A DNA stretch of 9,125 nt from Chloroflexota bacterium (lineage in GTDB: Bacteria > Chloroflexota > Dehalococcoidia > GIF9 > UBA5629). Position 1 is the first letter of the stretch. Every line of letters begins with the position of its first letter. Positions 6,306 through 9,125 of the stretch are shown here, piece after piece. A program made the position numbers and the translations under genes. Location of the stretch: assembly GCA_020354105.1 (NCBI GenBank), contig CP070642.1, forward strand, positions 1,595,848-1,604,972. Direction: 5' to 3'. The notes beneath the pieces were generated by a model that was not told where the DNA came from, did not search any database, and saw nothing but the letters and a program-made list of their open reading frames with translations.

Positions 6306-6780
6306 TTTGCTTCTCCTCTGTTTGCTGGCGGCTGAGGGTCTCGATCAATTTACGCAGCTTCGCAGGAGTCATGTGGTGGTGATAGGAGCCGTTTTCTGTA
6401 ACAATCGGACCCAGCGCACAAGCCCCCACGCAGTTAACGTGCTCGACTGAAAAAAGGCCGTCGGGGGTCACCTCTCTTGGTTTAACTCCGAGCTGGCCGG
6501 AAGCCTGGTCGAGCAGAAGGCGGGCGCCCCGGACGTGGCAGGCCGTGCCCATGCACATGGTGAGAACATTTTTGCCGGCCGGCGTTAACCGAAAGGCCTT
6601 GTAAAAAGAAGCCACCCGGTAGACCTCAATAAGCGGCACGCCGAGACCCTGAGACACAATTTCCATAGCCTCTTTGGAGATATATCCGTAGCTTTTCTGA
6701 ATATCCTGGAGAACTTCGATGAGTTGATTCGGTTGACTGCGGCGTCCTTCAAGAGCTTGTTCGAGCGTTTGGGGTGGCAT
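6289..6780 (-). CDS. nuoE: NuoE/HydC-like [2Fe-2S] thioredoxin-fold subunit
   Basis: A 163-residue subunit with the standard two-part NuoE form: an N-terminal helical bundle (about 1-65, including LIEVLQDIQKSYGYIS) and a thioredoxin-like [2Fe-2S] domain with ligands C76-x4-C81 and C117-x3-C121 (MCMGTAC and VNCVGAC). It partners the NuoF-like protein to carry electrons from FMN. The frame is open further upstream to an ATG at 6867, but ATG 6780 has an excellent AAAGGAGG at 6786-6793 and gives the family's usual N-terminus, so it is preferred. It is first in the operon; its stop lies 17 bases inside the next gene. Upstream it faces a divergently transcribed GAF-LuxR regulator. Confidence 0.94.
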   Translation of the reverse strand: MPPQTLEQALEGRRSQPNQLIEVLQDIQKSYGYISKEAMEIVSQGLGVPLIEVYRVASFYKAFRLTPAGKNVLTMCMGTACHVRGARLLLDQASGQLGVKPREVTPDGLFSVEHVNCVGACALGPIVTENGSYHHHMTPAKLRKLIETLSRQQTEEKQSVQTQ

Positions 6781-6785
6781 GTGAA

Positions 6786-6793
6786 CCTCCTTT
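6786..6793 (-). promoter_or_regulatory. Ribosome binding site deciding the nuoE start
   Basis: The - strand reads AAAGGAGG, five bases before ATG 6780. It is the best Shine-Dalgarno match in the window and places the start at 6780 rather than at the in-frame ATG of 6867. Confidence 0.85.
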
Positions 6794-6804
6794 AATAATA
6801 GAGT

Positions 6805-6815
6805 GTCAACTTGAC
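6805..6815. promoter_or_regulatory. Perfect palindrome overlapping a -35 box in the divergent control region
   Basis: GTCAA-C-TTGAC is a perfect inverted repeat of five bases per arm. Its right arm is the first part of a TTGACT -35 element for the + strand regulator gene, and it lies about 25 bases upstream of the nuoE start codon on the other strand. It could be an operator seen by both genes. It is short and could occur by chance. Confidence 0.35.
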
Positions 6816-6839
6816 TGTTTTTAGAATACTTGATAAACT
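6811..6839 (+). promoter_or_regulatory. Candidate promoter of the GAF-LuxR regulator
   Basis: TTGACT (6811-6816), 17-base spacer, TAAACT (6834-6839). The -35 matches consensus at five of six bases and the -10 at four of six. Predicted transcription starts near 6846, leaving a leader of about 65 bases that contains the second inverted repeat. I saw no convincing - strand promoter for nuoE in the same region. Confidence 0.4.
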
Positions 6840-6873
6840 CAATGATGTACATACGGAAAAAATACACATATAT

Positions 6874-6892
6874 TGCCTACCAATAATAGGCA
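6874..6892. promoter_or_regulatory. Inverted repeat TGCCTA-N7-TAGGCA before the regulator gene
   Basis: A perfect six-base inverted repeat with a seven-base centre (centre-to-centre 13 bases), ending 18 bases before the regulator start codon. The arm spacing suits a dimeric helix-turn-helix protein, so autoregulation or control of the divergent diaphorase operon by the adjacent LuxR-type protein is plausible. As RNA it could instead form a small hairpin in the leader. Confidence 0.45.
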
Positions 6893-6910
6893 GTTAAACG
6901 CAGGAATCCA

Positions 6911-7903
6911 ATGGAAAATGAAATAAAACCTTCCTCGGTTCCAGCCGATGGTCGGCATCTGCCTTTTCCCCCAAAAGACTTAGCCCTTTTATGGCGAATC
7001 TCTTTTGACGGTGAAACCGAACCTGATAAGATCGAATTCGCGCTACGCGAGCGCATCAAAGAATTGAACTGCCTTTATGGGGTCTCGCAATTGGCCGAGC
7101 GCTATCTGCATTCCCTCGACAATTTGCTACGCGAGCTTGTTAATTTTTTGCCACATTCATGGCAATATCCAGAGGTCACCTGCGCCCGAATTCTTTTTAA
7201 TGGAAAAACCTACACGAGCGATGGATTCGAAGTTACCAGCTGGCGGCAATCGGCACAGATTTACATGTATCATGAGCCGGTGGGTGAGGTCGGCATTTGC
7301 TACCTGGAAGAATGCCCGCCGGCTGATGAAGGTCCCTTTCTGAAAGAGGAACGTGCTCTGCTGGATGCAGTAGCTGAGCAGATCGGCACGATTGCCACCC
7401 GGATATCGGCAGAGATGGAACTGGAGGAGGCGAACCGACAATTGACCTTGGAACATCAAGCCCTACAGGAAGCCAATACTGCCTTGCGGATACTTTTGTC
7501 TCGGATTGAGCAGGAGAAAGGGGAAATATACCACGATATTAAAACGAATGTCGAAAAAATCCTTATGCCTATACTGCGCGCCCTGGCATTGCAACTACCC
7601 CCAGCCCAAATGAAATATGTAGAGATGCTACAGAAGAACCTCGAGGAAATCACCTCGCCATTCATCAGTAAATTATCTCTTTCCTACCACTCGATGACAC
7701 CCACCGAAATCGCCATCTGCAACATGATCCGAAATGGAATGCGCACCAAAGAAATCGCTGATATGAGGGGTGTATCCGAAGCCACCATCAATCGCCATCG
7801 GGAGAAGATTCGGCGCAAACTCAAAATCACCAACCAAGATGTTAATCTGGCGACTTTCCTCCAATCAGGCATGTGGGAGAGCAAAGAGAAGTTAACGGTT
7901 TAG
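6911..7903 (+). CDS. GAF-like sensor with coiled coil and LuxR-type HTH, transcriptional regulator
   Basis: A 330-residue one-component regulator. Residues about 50-165 resemble a GAF domain: a helical start (ELNCLYGVSQLAERY), a beta-rich core, VGEVGICYLEE near 124-135, and a closing helix EERALLDAVAEQIG. Residues about 163-210 form a coiled coil that probably dimerises and signals. After a helical linker, residues about 262-320 form a LuxR/GerE HTH (MTPTEIAICNMIRNG, KEIADMRGVSEATINRHREK). There is no receiver domain and no membrane helix, so it should sense a cytoplasmic small molecule or redox state. ATG 6911 has AGGA seven bases upstream. It is divergent from the NADH-linked iron-sulfur operon, its most likely target. 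The HTH call is firm; the GAF call rests on pattern and position. Confidence 0.85.
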   Translation: MENEIKPSSVPADGRHLPFPPKDLALLWRISFDGETEPDKIEFALRERIKELNCLYGVSQLAERYLHSLDNLLRELVNFLPHSWQYPEVTCARILFNGKTYTSDGFEVTSWRQSAQIYMYHEPVGEVGICYLEECPPADEGPFLKEERALLDAVAEQIGTIATRISAEMELEEANRQLTLEHQALQEANTALRILLSRIEQEKGEIYHDIKTNVEKILMPILRALALQLPPAQMKYVEMLQKNLEEITSPFISKLSLSYHSMTPTEIAICNMIRNGMRTKEIADMRGVSEATINRHREKIRRKLKITNQDVNLATFLQSGMWESKEKLTV

Positions 7904-8190
7904 GTCAGTTCACCTACTATAATTGTTGAGGACAACAACCGGATACTCTAACGCCTTGCCAAATTCGGAAAGCGTTTCTTTTTCCCTCAAATTATATTTT
8001 TTCCTACCTAAGGTAAGAGGGGAAATCAAAGTATCTAGTTCTTCTGATTTAACCTTGCGATATCTTGTTGAACAGGTCGAGATTGCACAACAGTCAGAAT
8101 TGTTGCTTATTAGCGCCTCCGTTGCACGAATGGCTATTTTGTTCAATTTGGAGATTAATGGTACTTCAACGGTTAAGGGTATGCTCAAAG
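7904..8190. other. AT-rich region without a convincing gene
   Basis: Two opposed ORFs overlap here. The - strand one (8188 to 7910, TTG start, 92 residues, with a CCAISTC patch and a basic TRYRKVKSEELDTL segment) reads slightly more like protein, but it has no ATG, no ribosome site and begins at the foot of a terminator. The + strand one (7923-8228) starts TTG right after a stop and ends inside the terminator, so it is very likely a shadow. A six-bp hairpin (TTGTTG, loop AGGA, CAACAA at 7923-7938) lies 20 bases after the regulator stop but has no T-run. The - strand ORF could be a degraded gene. Confidence 0.4.
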
Positions 8191-8221
8191 AAACAGGCTC
8201 CGATAATATCGGAGCCTGTTT
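8191..8221. terminator. Bidirectional 14-bp terminator between convergent units
   Basis: A perfect 14-bp stem (AAACAGGCTCCGAT with ATCGGAGCCTGTTT) has the loop AAT. On the - strand it ends in TTTCTTTGAG, 20 bases beyond the stop of the glutamate synthase homologue. On the + strand it ends TTTAAATT and could also stop transcripts from the regulator gene. The ACAGGCTCCGA stem is shared with the terminator at 3582-3610. Confidence 0.85.
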
Positions 8222-8241
8222 AAATTAAATCGAAATGCCCT

Positions 8242-9125
8242 TTAGCTGGCTAGGATTTTCATCGCCTCTTCCCTGTAAGCATCCATAAGATATGGTATGC
8301 CGGTGACCTTGGCGCATTCTTCAGTTAAGGACATCAGTTCACTGCGGGTAATAGCGGGCACACTGAAACACCTGGTGCCGGCCATCAACTGCTGTAATCC
8401 TACCTTGATTTTATCAGAGTAGCTGTAGATACCAATAGCGCCTAGAGGTATGTTCTTCATTTCATTGGCACCTACTATGTTCTTTACCTGTTCGTAACAG
8501 ACAAAGATTTCCTCGGGAGTCGAGCCGAACCGGCTGACGGTGTTCGGCAGCTTGCCATCCTTGAGCCAGTCGGCGATGTTCTTGCCCACCATGCCCGGAA
8601 TCATGAGAGCCCGGCCCATGCAGACCGCCTTGGCAAAAGGTGCCCCTAAGGCAAGTGCCTTGAATACACCATCCTCGCTGCTGAAGCCGCCGGCTAAGGC
8701 TAAGTCAGGCGGTCGTTGGCCTTTATCAGCCAGAATCTTGGCGAACTCATAAGCTGCCGCATGTAGATAAAGGCTGGGTACACCCCACTCTTCCATCATC
8801 CGCCACGGGCTCATGCCAGTGCCGCCGGAGGCGCCGTCTATGGTGAGCAGGTCGATTTTGGCTTTCGAGCTCCACTTTATTGCCATTGCCAGCTCACGCA
8901 GGCCGTAGGCGCCGGTCTTCAAGGTAACGCGTTTGAATCCCAGGTCTCGCAGTCTCTTAACTTCGGCATAAAAACCTTCTTCATCGATAAAACCGAGACG
9001 GCTGTGCCTTTCGAATTCCTTAAGAGCCCCTTCCTTAAAAGCAGCCTGGTTGATGGGATCTGAAGGGTCGGGAGTAATAATATAGCCGCGTTTCTGAAGC
9101 TCTAAAGCTCGCTCCAGAGAATTAA
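8242..9125 (-). CDS. FMN-binding glutamate synthase family protein, C-terminal part (5' end outside window)
   Basis: The frame is open from the right window edge to TAA at 8242-8244 and gives 293 residues. A TTG at 8922 could be mistaken for the start, but clear family sequence continues upstream of it (GYIITPDPSDPINQAAF, then RLRDLGFKRVTLKTGAYGLR), so the gene is cut by the window. Visible landmarks of the Glu_synthase TIM barrel are TLKTGAYG, IDLLTIDGASGGTGMSPW, and the phosphate-binding end DLALAGGFSSEDGVFKALAL with CMGRALM. The family binds FMN and is related to the synthase domain that turns 2-oxoglutarate and ammonia into glutamate. Many stand-alone members in anaerobes lack the amidotransferase domain, and their true substrate is uncertain. 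I see no Cys set of a classical [3Fe-4S] cluster in this part. It ends EAMKILAS and is followed by a strong terminator. It is convergent with the regulator gene. Confidence 0.88.
   Translation of the reverse strand, partial: NSLERALELQKRGYIITPDPSDPINQAAFKEGALKEFERHSRLGFIDEEGFYAEVKRLRDLGFKRVTLKTGAYGLRELAMAIKWSSKAKIDLLTIDGASGGTGMSPWRMMEEWGVPSLYLHAAAYEFAKILADKGQRPPDLALAGGFSSEDGVFKALALGAPFAKAVCMGRALMIPGMVGKNIADWLKDGKLPNTVSRFGSTPEEIFVCYEQVKNIVGANEMKNIPLGAIGIYSYSDKIKVGLQQLMAGTRCFSVPAITRSELMSLTEECAKVTGIPYLMDAYREEAMKILAS

Noticed and set aside
6781..6867. 29-codon N-terminal extension of the NuoE-like protein from ATG 6867
   Set aside because: The internal ATG 6780 has a near-perfect Shine-Dalgarno site, and the extension is unlike family N-termini and covers the control region.
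3582..8221. The two like terminators as inverted or direct ends of a mobile element
   Set aside because: They lie in the same orientation, bracket intact housekeeping-type genes without a transposase or integrase, and their similarity extends into a gene end, which a paralogous gene-end explanation covers better.
7923..8228. 101-codon + strand ORF after the regulator
   Set aside because: It begins at a TTG immediately after an in-frame stop, has no ribosome site, and ends within a terminator hairpin.
8920..8922. TTG start for the glutamate synthase homologue
   Set aside because: Family-like sequence continues in frame to the window edge without a stop, so this is an internal leucine codon.

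Overview
The window looks like a chromosomal segment of an anaerobic bacterium. Bacterial Shine-Dalgarno sites and sigma70-like promoters are visible. The gene content is a flavin/iron-sulfur NADH-oxidising module, an FMN-type glutamate synthase homologue, a GAF plus LuxR-type regulator, and a secreted C-terminally anchored protein with prealbumin-like repeats and a CARDB-like domain. That combination is most familiar to me from Dehalococcoidia (Chloroflexota) and similar subsurface anaerobes. The lineage is an inference from gene style, not a marker-gene result.

Left part (1-1061, + strand): the last 40 codons of an unidentified gene (3-125), then a YgjP/DUF45-type zinc metallopeptidase (205-966) with intact HExxH and downstream His. 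A weak hairpin plus T-run follows. Next, on the - strand (1062-3386), is a 774-residue exported protein: signal peptide, jelly-roll-like N-terminal domain, four repeats of about 95 residues, Pro/Thr linker, CARDB-like domain, one C-terminal membrane helix. Its start is set by an internal methionine just downstream of a good -10/-35 pair. A 40-codon ORF overlaps that start by ATGA.

The gap 3414-3747 is not empty. It holds that promoter, the small ORF, a perfect 13-bp terminator hairpin, a short remnant of a gene end, and a second extended -10 box. The remnant plus terminator closely resembles the end plus terminator of the glutamate synthase homologue at the right edge, so this looks like the scar of a lost paralogue.

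Centre (3748-6780, - strand): a three-gene operon read right to left, encoding NuoE-like, NuoF-like and short NuoG/HoxU-like subunits. This is the layout of a HoxEFU/HydCB-type diaphorase that moves electrons between NAD(P)H and ferredoxin-like iron-sulfur chains. No hydrogenase, formate dehydrogenase or membrane subunit follows. The HoxU-like subunit lacks the usual His-ligated cluster motif and has an extra Cys-rich tail.

Right part: divergent from the operon is a GAF-coiled coil-LuxR HTH regulator (6911-7903). The shared 130-bp control region carries two perfect inverted repeats. After an AT-rich stretch with no convincing gene (7904-8190) comes a 14-bp terminator and the C-terminal 293 residues of an FMN-binding glutamate synthase family protein (8242 to the window edge, - strand). 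I found no rRNA, tRNA, CRISPR or insertion sequence.
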